Source: UKL13-2 sp036394575 (GTDB lineage: Bacteria; Pseudomonadota; Gammaproteobacteria; Burkholderiales; Usitatibacteraceae). Taken from it: DNA of 64,000 nt. Positions 41,624 to 49,729 of this stretch are shown here, piece by piece (within the stretch, counting starts at the first letter, position 1; each line of letters opens with the position of its first letter). The notes below the pieces were generated by a model, which did no database searches, was not told the origin of the DNA, and worked only from the letters and a program-made list of their open reading frames with translations. Location: the NCBI GenBank assembly GCA_036394575.1, contig DASWEY010000036.1, positions 1-64,000 on the forward strand. The letters run 5' to 3'. The position numbers and the translations under genes are program-made.

Positions 41624-42280
41624 ATGAAAAAAACCGTGATCGAAACCGCGTATGACGCCAACTGCCGCCAGTGCAGCCGACTCGCGGATTTTCTGGATCA
41701 GACCAAGCGCGAATACCCCACTTATTTCTGCAAACCGGTGCCGCCGTTTGGGGTGGAGAAGCCGAAGCTGTTCGTGGTCGGCCTGGCACCGGGCATGCAT
41801 GGCGCCAATGCGACCGGCCGTCCATTCACCGGCGACTATGCGGGCGTGCTGCTCTATCAAACCCTGCACAAGTTTGGCTATGCGACGCATGCCCAGTCGA
41901 TAAGCGTGGACGACGACCTGAAGCTGATCGATTGCCGCATTTCAAATGCGGTGAAGTGCCTGCCGCCCGGGAACAAGCCTACGCTGGCGGAAATCAGGAC
42001 CTGCAATACCTATTTGCGCAATGAGCTGCTGGGCCTGCCTGCCAGCACGCGGATTCTGGCGCTGGGCAGTATTGCCCATAATGCGGTGCTGATGTCGTTC
42101 GGCCTCAAGGCAGGCGCTGCGAAATTCGGCCATGGTGCGCAACATGATCTGCCTTCAGGCCACACCTTGTTCGATAGTTACCATTGCTCTCGTTACAATA
42201 CGAACACCCGGCGGCTGACGGAAGCGACTTTTCACGCTGTCTTTACGCAAATCGAAGCCCATCTCTCGAAGCGGGCATAG
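41624..42280 (+). CDS. uracil-DNA glycosylase, family 5-like (UdgB)
   Basis: This 218-residue protein has the UDG motif VVGLAPGMHGANATGRPFTG then DYAGVLLYQTL, the family 4/5 form. The second motif region is SYHCSRYNTNTRRL near the C-terminus. Paired cysteines (CRQCSR near residue 16, and KCLPP, RTCNT further on) could hold the 4Fe-4S cluster typical of families 4 and 5. It would remove uracil from DNA. The start at 41624 (MKKTVIE) removes a low-complexity upstream extension. Confidence 0.85.
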   Translation: MKKTVIETAYDANCRQCSRLADFLDQTKREYPTYFCKPVPPFGVEKPKLFVVGLAPGMHGANATGRPFTGDYAGVLLYQTLHKFGYATHAQSISVDDDLKLIDCRISNAVKCLPPGNKPTLAEIRTCNTYLRNELLGLPASTRILALGSIAHNAVLMSFGLKAGAAKFGHGAQHDLPSGHTLFDSYHCSRYNTNTRRLTEATFHAVFTQIEAHLSKRA

Positions 42281-42344
42281 CCGCGCATAATCCGTCTTTG
42301 CGAGTGTGATGATCCCGGACTCGAAGCTTGCCGCAATCTATCCC

Positions 42345-44213
42345 ATGTTCGATCCCAAACCGATACTGACCCAGCTGCCGAATCTGCCCGGCGTGTACCG
42401 CATGAAAAACGGCGCAGGGGAAGTGATTTATGTCGGCAAGGCGCGCGATCTGAAGAAGCGGGTGTCCTCGTATTTCACCAAGCAGCACGCCAGTCCGCGC
42501 ACGGCGCATATGGTGACCCAGATCGAGGATATCGAGACCACGATCACGCGCAGCGAATCCGAGGCGCTGCTGCTCGAGAACAATCTCATCAAGTCGCTGG
42601 CGCCGAAGTACAACGTGCTGTTCCGGGATGATAAGAGTTACCCCTACATCATGATGACGGCGCACCCGTTCCCGCAGATCCGCTTTTACCGCGGCACGCA
42701 CAACAAGCCGCATCGGTATTTCGGGCCGTTTCCTTCTGCATGGGCGGTGCGCGAAGCGATCAATCATCTGCAGAAGGTGTTCAAGCTGCGCACCTGCGAG
42801 GACACGGTGTACGCACATCGGTCGCGGCCCTGCCTGCTGCACCAGATCGGCCGCTGTACTGCTCCTTGCGTGGGCAAAATCGACGCCGCCACTTATGCCC
42901 GCGATGTTGAAAATGCCGCATTGTTCCTGCAGGGCAAGGAAACCGAAGTTCTGGCCGAGCTCAACCGCAAAATGGAGGCGGCTTCTGCAGAACTGAATTT
43001 CGAAATGGCCGCCGCCTACCGCGACCAGATTCGCACTCTGCAACGCGTGCTGACCAAGCAATTTGTCGAGTCGGCCAGCGAGCGCGATGTCGACGTGATT
43101 GCCGCCCTCGAAATTTCTGGTACCTGGTGCGTCAATCTGGTCATGATCCGCGGCGGACGCCATCTTGGCGACAAGAGTCTGTTTCCCTCCAATGCAAGTC
43201 ATGCCGATCTGGAGGCGATTATCAGCGCCTTTATCGACCAGCATTACGGCAGCCAGACGCCGCCGCCGCGCCTGGTGGTGGACGGTAATTTCGATACCGA
43301 GGACTGGGAGGCATTTCTCGGCGATGCTGCTGGTCGCAGTGTCAAGGTGGTGACCCACCCGCAAGGAGAGTCGAAAACCTGGATGGCGATGGCGATGAAA
43401 AATGCCCAGTTCGCCCTCGAGCGGCAACTGGCGGACCGCGCATCCCAGGACAAGAAGCTGGCGATGATGCGCGAGACCTTGGGGCTGGACAATATTGAGC
43501 GGGTTGAATGCTTCGATATCAGCCACACCATGGGCGAGGCGACGGTCGCATCCTGTGTCGTGTTTGACCGCGGCGCGATGCAGTCCTCCGAGTACCGCCG
43601 ATACAATATTTCCGGCATTACGCCGGGAGACGATTACGCGGCAATGCGCGATGCGCTGACGCGGCGCTACCGAAAGCTGGTCGAGGCGGAGCCTGCCGAT
43701 GCGGGCGATGATAACGGCGCCAGCCTGCCTGTAGGGGCGGAAGCGCCATCAGCAAAACCGTCAGTCCCGCGCCCGGACCTGGTGCTGATCGACGGCGGCA
43801 AAGGACAACTCGGTATTGCCGAAGAAGTCATGAACGAACTCGGTCTGGGCGACATCCAACTGATCGGCGTAGCCAAAGGCGAGGAACGCAAGCCGGGACT
43901 GGAGACGCTTATTTTCGGCGGAACCCGACGGGAACTGCATTTGCCTACAGATAATCTGGGCTTTCATTTGATCCAGCAAATTCGCGACGAAGCCCACCGC
44001 TTTGCCATTACCGGCCACCGCGCGCGACGGGCCAAGAAGCGCAATACCTCGAGGCTGGAGGATATCGCCGGCATCGGCCCCAAGCGGCGCAAAGCATTGT
44101 TGGCCCAGTTTGGCGGCCTGCAGGGTGTGCAGTCGGCGAGCGTGGATGATCTCAGCAAAGTCGATGGCATCAGCAGAGAGTTGGCCGAAACGATCTATAA
44201 CGAATTACACTAA
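42345..44213 (+). CDS. uvrC: excinuclease ABC subunit UvrC
   Basis: This 622-residue protein has an N-terminal GIY-YIG nuclease (LPGVYRMKNGAGEVIYVGKA) for the 3' cut. A Cys-rich region CLLHQIGRCTAPCVG and a UVR domain (EAASAELNFEMAAAYRDQIR) follow. The RNase-H-like nuclease for the 5' cut includes LVLIDGGKGQLGIAEE, and two C-terminal HhH motifs end the chain (IAGIGPKRRKALL). A short low-complexity loop (about 465-485) precedes the RNase-H part. Start at 42345 (MFDPKP) fits the family. Confidence 0.95.
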   Translation: MFDPKPILTQLPNLPGVYRMKNGAGEVIYVGKARDLKKRVSSYFTKQHASPRTAHMVTQIEDIETTITRSESEALLLENNLIKSLAPKYNVLFRDDKSYPYIMMTAHPFPQIRFYRGTHNKPHRYFGPFPSAWAVREAINHLQKVFKLRTCEDTVYAHRSRPCLLHQIGRCTAPCVGKIDAATYARDVENAALFLQGKETEVLAELNRKMEAASAELNFEMAAAYRDQIRTLQRVLTKQFVESASERDVDVIAALEISGTWCVNLVMIRGGRHLGDKSLFPSNASHADLEAIISAFIDQHYGSQTPPPRLVVDGNFDTEDWEAFLGDAAGRSVKVVTHPQGESKTWMAMAMKNAQFALERQLADRASQDKKLAMMRETLGLDNIERVECFDISHTMGEATVASCVVFDRGAMQSSEYRRYNISGITPGDDYAAMRDALTRRYRKLVEAEPADAGDDNGASLPVGAEAPSAKPSVPRPDLVLIDGGKGQLGIAEEVMNELGLGDIQLIGVAKGEERKPGLETLIFGGTRRELHLPTDNLGFHLIQQIRDEAHRFAITGHRARRAKKRNTSRLEDIAGIGPKRRKALLAQFGGLQGVQSASVDDLSKVDGISRELAETIYNELH

Positions 44214-44217
44214 TCCC

Positions 44218-44802
44218 GTGGCTATCAAAATTCCGCTCAATATCCCCATCGTTTTGACTTGGTTGCGCATCGCGGCCATTCCCCTGTTCGTGGCGGTCCT
44301 GTATTTCCCGGACGACTGGCTGACCGCCTACCAGGCCAATATGGTTGCCACCGGTATTTTCATTGCCGCCGCGCTTACCGACTGGCTGGATGGCTACCTG
44401 GCGCGCAGATGGAACCAGAGCTCCGCATTCGGCGCCTTTCTCGATCCTGTCGCGGACAAGCTGATGGTGGCCGCCGCGCTGATCGTATTGGTGCAATTCC
44501 GTCGCGTCGATGCGGTGGTTGCGCTGGTCATCATCGGCCGCGAGATCACCATTTCGGCATTGCGCGAGTGGATGGCGCATATCGGCCAGTCCAAGAATGT
44601 GGCGGTGTCGATGCTGGGCAAAATCAAGACCATCGCGCAACTCGTCGCCATTCCTTTCCTGTTGTTTGACGGCATGCTGTTCGGACTGATCGACTGCCGC
44701 CTCGTCGGCAGTGCGCTGATCTGGGTGGCGGCGGCACTGACGGTCTGGTCGATGTTTTATTATTTGCGGGCCGCGTTTTCGGGCAGCAAGAGCGAACCCT
44801 GA
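44218..44802 (+). CDS. pgsA: CDP-diacylglycerol--glycerol-3-phosphate phosphatidyltransferase
   Basis: This 194-residue inner-membrane enzyme makes phosphatidylglycerophosphate. It has the CDP-alcohol phosphotransferase motif DWLDGYLARRW...GAFLDPVADK (D-x2-DG-x2-AR-x8-G-x3-D-x3-D) and about five TM helices. It starts with GTG 4 bp after uvrC. Order uvrC-pgsA-tRNA-Gly is the usual one in proteobacteria. Confidence 0.94.
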   Translation: MAIKIPLNIPIVLTWLRIAAIPLFVAVLYFPDDWLTAYQANMVATGIFIAAALTDWLDGYLARRWNQSSAFGAFLDPVADKLMVAAALIVLVQFRRVDAVVALVIIGREITISALREWMAHIGQSKNVAVSMLGKIKTIAQLVAIPFLLFDGMLFGLIDCRLVGSALIWVAAALTVWSMFYYLRAAFSGSKSEP

Positions 44803-44832
44803 GGCAAGGGCTGCATAAAGATGTTCGCCCCT

Positions 44833-44860
44833 TTGACGCCTTCGTTTTTTTGTATATAAT
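44833..44860 (+). promoter_or_regulatory. sigma-70 promoter of the tRNA cluster
   Basis: TTGACG, a 16-base spacer and TATAAT form a near-consensus promoter that begins 31 bp after the pgsA stop. It drives the tRNA-Gly gene, 12 bp downstream of the -10 box, and probably the two tRNAs after it. Confidence 0.8.
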
Positions 44861-44871
44861 GCGGGTCTTAC

Positions 44872-44947
44872 GCGGGAATAGCTCAGTTGGTAGAGCGCAA
44901 CCTTGCCAAGGTTGAGGTCGAGAGTTCGAGACTCTTTTCCCGCTCCA
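44872..44947 (+). tRNA. tRNA-Gly (anticodon GCC)
   Basis: This 76-nt cloverleaf has acceptor GCGGGAA/TTCCCGC, D-arm GCTC/GAGC, anticodon stem CAACC/GGTTG with loop TTGCCAA, and T-arm GAGAG/CTCTT with loop TTCGAGA. Its CCA end is encoded. Confidence 0.97.
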
Positions 44948-44954
44948 GAATTCG

Positions 44955-45025
44955 GGGGAAACCACAGTTTTAGTCTGGCAGGCCTGCAAGGCTGCCCACT
45001 TTAGCGATGGTTTCCCCGTTTCATT
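44955..45025 (+). terminator. structured spacer between tRNA-Gly and tRNA-Cys
   Basis: GGGGGAAACCA (44955-44965) and TGGTTTCCCC (45008-45017) pair over 10 bp, with an inner GGCAG/CTGCC hairpin between. GTTTCATTTC follows. This could be an intrinsic terminator or a processing signal in a polycistronic tRNA transcript. Confidence 0.45.
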
Positions 45026-45051
45026 TCAGCAGCAGGCCGTGAAATCCATGC

Positions 45052-45125
45052 GGCGCGATAGCAAAGCGGTTATGCACCGGATTGCAAATCCGTGTAGGTC
45101 GGTTCGACTCCGGCTCGCGCCTCCA
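45052..45125 (+). tRNA. tRNA-Cys (anticodon GCA)
   Basis: This 74-nt cloverleaf has acceptor GGCGCGA/TCGCGCC, anticodon stem CCGGA/TCCGT with loop TTGCAAA, a T-arm and an encoded CCA end. The anticodon loop and acceptor leave no doubt. Confidence 0.96.
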
Positions 45126-45134
45126 GTATCAGCA

Positions 45135-45162
45135 AAAGCCACCTTCGCGGTGGCTTTTTGTT
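45135..45162 (+). terminator. intrinsic terminator after tRNA-Cys
   Basis: Stem GCCACC/GGTGGC with a short TTCGC loop is flanked by A and T runs (AAAA before, TTTTTGTTT after). A textbook bacterial terminator. Confidence 0.85.
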
Positions 45163-45243
45163 TGCTTTGCTCCCGTGCACCGCAACATGAACATGTATAA
45201 CGACGGGCACCGAAGGACATTCATAGCGTAGAATCCCACGCAA

Positions 45244-45333
45244 GCCCGGGTGGTGAAATAGGTAGACACAACGGACTTAAAATCCGTCGAGGCTAAACCC
45301 CTCGTACCGGTTCGATTCCGGTCCTGGGCACCA
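45244..45333 (+). tRNA. tRNA-Leu (anticodon TAA)
   Basis: This 90-nt class II tRNA has acceptor GCCCGGG/CCTGGGC (one G-T pair), anticodon stem CGGA/TCCG with loop carrying TAA, a long variable arm (CGAGGC...CCTCG) and an encoded CCA end. Confidence 0.95.
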
Positions 45334-45369
45334 GGTAAGTATTTTATGTAGTTCCAAGAAGCGCAAAAG

Positions 45370-45408
45370 GCCAATCTCTCTTCAGGGGACTGGCCTTTTT
45401 GCTTTTTT
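45370..45408 (+). terminator. intrinsic terminator after tRNA-Leu
   Basis: Stem AAAAGGCCA / TGGCCTTTT with an intervening 17-base loop is followed by TGCTTTTTTGC. It lies about 40 bp after the tRNA and converges with the Bug receptor gene. Confidence 0.75.
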
Positions 45409-45420
45409 GCAGCAGCAGCG

Positions 45421-46395
45421 TCAATCTATCTTGGCGCCCGATTTCTTGGCGACCTCGGCCCATTTGGCGATATCACGCTTCAGCATGACCAGCGCTTCTT
45501 CGGGCTTGTCGGCAACGACCTCGGCGCCCTGAAGCGCGAAACGCGCCTGCAAATCGGGTGTGGACAACACCTTTACCGAAGCGGCATACAGTTTGGCGAC
45601 GATCTCCTTGGGGGTGCCGGCCGGCGCGAACAAGCCGAAGAAATTGGTCGATTCGAAGCCGGGATAACCCGATTCCGCGACCGTCGGCAGTTCCGGCATC
45701 AGCTTCGAACGCGTCGAACCAGTGACGGCCAGCGCCTTTACCTTGCCGGATTTGATGAGGCCGCCGATCGAAATCATCGAGTCATACATCATCGAAATCT
45801 GTCCCGACAGCAGATCGGGGAACACGAAGGCACTGCCCTTGTAGGGAATATGCGTGATCTGCGTGCCGTTCAGCGCATTGAACATTTCGCCGGTCAAATG
45901 GGAAATCGTGCCATTGCCGGACGAGCCGAAATTCATCTTGTCCGGATTGGCCTTGGCATAGGCCACCAGTTCCTTGATGTTGTTGGCGGGGATCGACGGG
46001 TTCACCACGACCACGTTCTGCGACACAGCCAACATGGTGATGGGCGCAAAGTCTTTTACCGGGTCATAGTTCAATTTCTTGTAGAGGCTCACCGCAATGG
46101 CGTGATTGCTGGTGGTGCCGATAGTCAGCGTATAGCCATCCGGTGCGGCCTTGGCAACCATGTCTGCACCGATGGTCCCGCCGGCACCGGGGCGATTGTC
46201 GATGATGACCTGTTGGCCCAGTTCATTGGAGAGTTTGGAGGCGAAATCGCGCGACAGGGTATCGGTGGCCCCGCCTGGCGGAAAACCGAGCACGATCTTG
46301 ACCGGCTTGTTGGGCCAGGTGTCCGCATGGGCCATATTGCCGACAGCGCAGAACAGAAGAAGTGCCGCAAAAGACAAACGCATTGAACGGGGCAT
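45421..46395 (-). CDS. Bug-type solute receptor (TctC family)
   Basis: This 324-residue periplasmic binding protein has a signal peptide (about 1-24, ending AHA). The family motifs are WPNKPVKIVLGFPPGGATDT near the mature N-terminus and GAGGTIGADMVAKAAPDGYT. The C-terminal segment FESTNFFGLFAPAGTPKEIV is also typical. Such orphan receptors are massively expanded in Burkholderiales and bind carboxylates or amides. No TctA/TctB membrane partner is nearby. The ligand cannot be inferred. Confidence 0.92.
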   Translation of the reverse strand: MPRSMRLSFAALLLFCAVGNMAHADTWPNKPVKIVLGFPPGGATDTLSRDFASKLSNELGQQVIIDNRPGAGGTIGADMVAKAAPDGYTLTIGTTSNHAIAVSLYKKLNYDPVKDFAPITMLAVSQNVVVVNPSIPANNIKELVAYAKANPDKMNFGSSGNGTISHLTGEMFNALNGTQITHIPYKGSAFVFPDLLSGQISMMYDSMISIGGLIKSGKVKALAVTGSTRSKLMPELPTVAESGYPGFESTNFFGLFAPAGTPKEIVAKLYAASVKVLSTPDLQARFALQGAEVVADKPEEALVMLKRDIAKWAEVAKKSGAKID

Positions 46396-46572
46396 GGCTG
46401 GAGACTTTCTACAAAGTTTGGAAACGCGCTAATGATAGACTGCCGGGCGGATAGGCAAATAGCGTGCCGCAATATCAAGTGTTGTTACGGTCGGATTTCC
46501 TGGGCGTCCATTTCCCAGCCCTTTGCCCGTTTCCTTTAGCCTTCAACCCCCTTGCAAATTTAACCAAGCCGC

Positions 46573-47496
46573 ATGCCGCCAACCCGTACTGACGCCGGTT
46601 CCCGATGGATGGGATACGCCATTCTCGCGCTCTCGGTGGTGATCGTTTCCAGTTCTTCCATCCTGATTCGCTTTGCGCAAGCCGATGCGGTGCCCTCGCT
46701 GGCGATTGCGGCCTGGCGCATGACGCTGGCGGCGATCGTGCTCGGCGGCGCCATGGCCCTGAATGCGCGCGGGTGCCGGCAGATCGCAGCATGCAGTGCG
46801 AAGGACTATGCGCTGGCCTTGGCGGCAGGCATATTCCTTGCGCTGCATTTCGCGACCTGGATCGCCTCGCTCAGCTATACCTCGGTGGCCAGCAGCACCG
46901 CCCTGGTAACGACCAACCCGGTGTGGATCGCACTTGCATCCTGGTTGTTGTTCAAGGAAAAACTGGGGACCTGGCTGATCGTGGGCATCGCCGCGGCAAT
47001 CGGCGGCAGCATGTTGATCTTCCTGTCCGATCTCGGCGCCGGGGCAGGGCAGGCCGGCGCCAGGCCGTTGCTGGGCAATAGTCTCGCGCTGGCGGGGTCG
47101 CTGGCGGTATGCGGCTATTTGCTGATCGGCCGTCGCCTGCGCAAAACCATGTCGCTGCTGCCTTACGTGTTCCTGGTTTATTCCGCGGCAGCCTTGGTAC
47201 TGCTGGCGGCGTCCCTGGGCAGCGGGATAGCCTTGCGCGGTTATTCGAACCTGGCCTGGACCTGCCTGGCCGGCCTGGCACTGGGCCCGCAACTGCTGGG
47301 GCATAGCGGCATCAACTGGTCGCTGAAGCATATTCCTGCGACCTTCATCGCCATCGCCATTCTGGGGGAACCCGTTAGCGCTGCCCTGATGGCCTGGGGC
47401 ATTTTTGGTGAAGGCTTTGCCAGTCTGCAGTTGGCGGGTTTCGCGTTGCTGCTCACGGGAATCTACATCGCCTCGCGGGACCGCAGCGGCGGCTAA
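46573..47496 (+). CDS. DMT/EamA family transporter
   Basis: This 307-residue membrane protein has ten predicted TM helices and two EamA repeats (about 18-150 and 165-300). The typical stretches are LHFATWIASLSYTSVASSTAL and HIPATFIAIAILGEPVSAAL. Members export amino acids, nucleosides or drugs. The C-terminus meets the glycosyltransferase gene on the other strand with a 4-bp overlap. Confidence 0.9.
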   Translation: MPPTRTDAGSRWMGYAILALSVVIVSSSSILIRFAQADAVPSLAIAAWRMTLAAIVLGGAMALNARGCRQIAACSAKDYALALAAGIFLALHFATWIASLSYTSVASSTALVTTNPVWIALASWLLFKEKLGTWLIVGIAAAIGGSMLIFLSDLGAGAGQAGARPLLGNSLALAGSLAVCGYLLIGRRLRKTMSLLPYVFLVYSAAALVLLAASLGSGIALRGYSNLAWTCLAGLALGPQLLGHSGINWSLKHIPATFIAIAILGEPVSAALMAWGIFGEGFASLQLAGFALLLTGIYIASRDRSGG

Positions 47497-48617
47497 AGGC
47501 TGGGGCTGGGGTCGGGAACGATACCCACGGCCGGCATCCCCGGATAACGCGATGGCCTCCCGGTCAGGGCATCGGCTACGCGCGCCCAGACCATATCGAC
47601 GCTGATTCCGGCCATGGCGATATGCTGGTCCGCACCTGGCCCGGCGGCCGGATGGTCAACCACATACAGGGCCGGGTGTTGCAGCGGTTTGTAGAGCCCG
47701 CTGGGCAGGGAAGGGTGATACAGGGCCACCATCGGTTTACCCAGCGCACCGAACAGATGGGTGGGCCCGGTATCGACGCCGACATACAGATCGATTTCCT
47801 TCATGATCGCCACCGTCTCGCGCAAGCTGAGCCGGCCGGCATAGACCGTGGTGTGCTGAGGCAGGGCGCGCCGGAATTGGTCGGTACTTTCGCGATCGTC
47901 AGGGCCACCGAACAGCACAAAATGCGCGCTGTGATGCGTACGGACGATGCGTTTGGCCAGATCGATGAATTGCGCGATCGGCCAGTCGCGATAAGCCTTG
48001 GTCGGAAAGCTCGTGACTTGCAGGCCGATCAGCGGACGGCGGCCGCTCTCGATATCCAGGATCAGGCGCGCGCGCGCCGCTTCGGTTTCGGCATGCGTCA
48101 CCACATAGTCCAGCTGATATCCCGCTGCAGGAATCCCTGCGCCTTCGGTCAACGCCATTTGCATGGCCACGCCGTGGCGGCTGTAAAGGCGCGGTTCGTC
48201 AGCCGCACAGAATAATTTGCGGCTCAGCGCTTCGTCTGATTGTCGATAGGCGATCACTTTGTCGGCGACGCGCAAGGCGTATTTTTGCAGGGCGCGATCA
48301 TGTCCCCAGACAAAGGCCCAATCGAAGCGCGGACCGTTGAATGAATTCGTCCAGCCGCGCGCCCAGCCGCGCCATAAAGCGCTGCGCTTGTCGATGGCGC
48401 CGACTTTCGTCAGATAAGGCAAATGCGCGATGACTTCGACGCGCTTGGCGTGCCCCAGGCAGGTGATCGCCGCATGCGGGAAAAAGGCGGCAAGTGCGCG
48501 CAAAGCCGGTGTGTTGAGCAGGGTGTCGCCGATGCGCGTGACATTGATTGCCAGAATACGACGCGCCGCCATGCGCTGTGCATCGCTGATGATCGGTGCG
48601 TGCATCGTTTCGTTCAT
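47493..48617 (-). CDS. glycosyltransferase family 9 (heptosyltransferase-like)
   Basis: This 374-residue GT-B protein has the GT9 N-terminal motif ILAINVTRIGDTLLNTPALR and the C-terminal donor site DLYVGVDTGPTHLFGALGKP. GT9 enzymes add heptose or other sugars to lipopolysaccharide core. It is last in a three-gene operon (asparagine synthase, GT4, GT9), each pair overlapping by 4 bp. A role in cell-surface glycan assembly is likely; the sugar is unknown. Confidence 0.88.
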   Translation of the reverse strand: MNETMHAPIISDAQRMAARRILAINVTRIGDTLLNTPALRALAAFFPHAAITCLGHAKRVEVIAHLPYLTKVGAIDKRSALWRGWARGWTNSFNGPRFDWAFVWGHDRALQKYALRVADKVIAYRQSDEALSRKLFCAADEPRLYSRHGVAMQMALTEGAGIPAAGYQLDYVVTHAETEAARARLILDIESGRRPLIGLQVTSFPTKAYRDWPIAQFIDLAKRIVRTHHSAHFVLFGGPDDRESTDQFRRALPQHTTVYAGRLSLRETVAIMKEIDLYVGVDTGPTHLFGALGKPMVALYHPSLPSGLYKPLQHPALYVVDHPAAGPGADQHIAMAGISVDMVWARVADALTGRPSRYPGMPAVGIVPDPSPSL

Positions 48618-49729
48618 CGGGCGTGGCGCGCAAAAACCGAGTGCATTTTGTCGAGCATTACATCGATGCCGAAATTATCCCGCGCATAACGCAGCGAAGC
48701 GGCACCCATGCGCGCGCGCAGGGATTCGTCCGCCATCAACCTGCCGAGGGCCGCCGCCAGCAATGCCGGATCGCGCGGCTTGACCATATAGCCCGTATTG
48801 CCTTCCTGCACCGCTTCATTGATTGCGCCCACCGTGGTGGACACCACCGGCAGGCCGCAAGCCATGCTCTGCATGATGCCCTGCGGCACGCCCTCGGCGC
48901 CGTAAGAAGGCAGGGTCAGCAGATCCAGGGCCGACAGCCATTCCGGCACATTGTCCTGGTTACCAACCATGCGCACTGCCGATTGCAGATTGAGCTCGGC
49001 GATGCGCGCGGTAAGGCGCTCGCGTTCCGGGCCGTCGCCGATGATGATCAGGCGCCATTCCGGAAACTGATCGCGCAGAAGCACCATGGCGTCGAGCAGA
49101 TCGCGATGGCCTTTCCAGTCGCGCAGGGTGGCGAGCACGCCGAGCGTGGGCCGGTCGTCGATGCCGAGCCTGGCGCGCATTGCCGCCTTGTCGAGCGGCT
49201 TGTAGTAATGCAGGTCGATACCGGTGCGCACCGAGGTCATGTTCTCAAGCGCGTAGCCATTATCGCGATGCAGCTGCTGACGCAGGGCTTCGCCGGTGGT
49301 GACGATATGCGCAGTCGCTTTGGTATATAGCCAGCGTGTCGAAAAATGCCGGTTGATCGGCGTCGAGACATGGCGGGTGCGCACGATGGCCGGCATTCCC
49401 TTCAGAGTCGCGCAGGCGACCGCTGCGAGCCAGCTGTCGGTTGAGCTATGAGTGTTGATGACATCGTAGTCGCGGCCATGCCGGGCAAGCCAGGCACGCA
49501 GGGCAAACAATGGACCGAGGCGCTTTTTGGCCATGTTCACGGCCGTAACGGGCACGCCCATTTTTTGCGCTGCCGGAAAAATTTCCGCATCCGGTGGGGT
49601 CAGCAGCATCACCTTGTGGCCGCGCGCAAGGAAGCCCTTCGCCTCTGTGAGAATACGTATTTCCTGACCGCCCCAGCCCAGCGAGGATTCGGTGTGCAGG
49701 ATCGAGAGTTTTTTGCTGTCGGTGTTCAT
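48614..49729 (-). CDS. glycosyltransferase family 4
   Basis: This 371-residue GT-B glycosyltransferase begins with the acceptor-side segment LHTESSLGWGGQEIRILTEA. The donor domain has RPTLGVLATLRDWKGHRDLL and a PSYGAEGVPQGIMQSMACGLPVV EX7E-type motif. The WGGQE motif is common in GT4 enzymes of lipopolysaccharide-type glycans. Middle gene of the operon; overlaps both neighbours by 4 bp. Confidence 0.9.
   Translation of the reverse strand: MNTDSKKLSILHTESSLGWGGQEIRILTEAKGFLARGHKVMLLTPPDAEIFPAAQKMGVPVTAVNMAKKRLGPLFALRAWLARHGRDYDVINTHSSTDSWLAAVACATLKGMPAIVRTRHVSTPINRHFSTRWLYTKATAHIVTTGEALRQQLHRDNGYALENMTSVRTGIDLHYYKPLDKAAMRARLGIDDRPTLGVLATLRDWKGHRDLLDAMVLLRDQFPEWRLIIIGDGPERERLTARIAELNLQSAVRMVGNQDNVPEWLSALDLLTLPSYGAEGVPQGIMQSMACGLPVVSTTVGAINEAVQEGNTGYMVKPRDPALLAAALGRLMADESLRARMGAASLRYARDNFGIDVMLDKMHSVFARHAR

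Noticed and set aside
42243..43526. 427-codon minus-strand ORF
   Set aside because: Antisense to uvrC.
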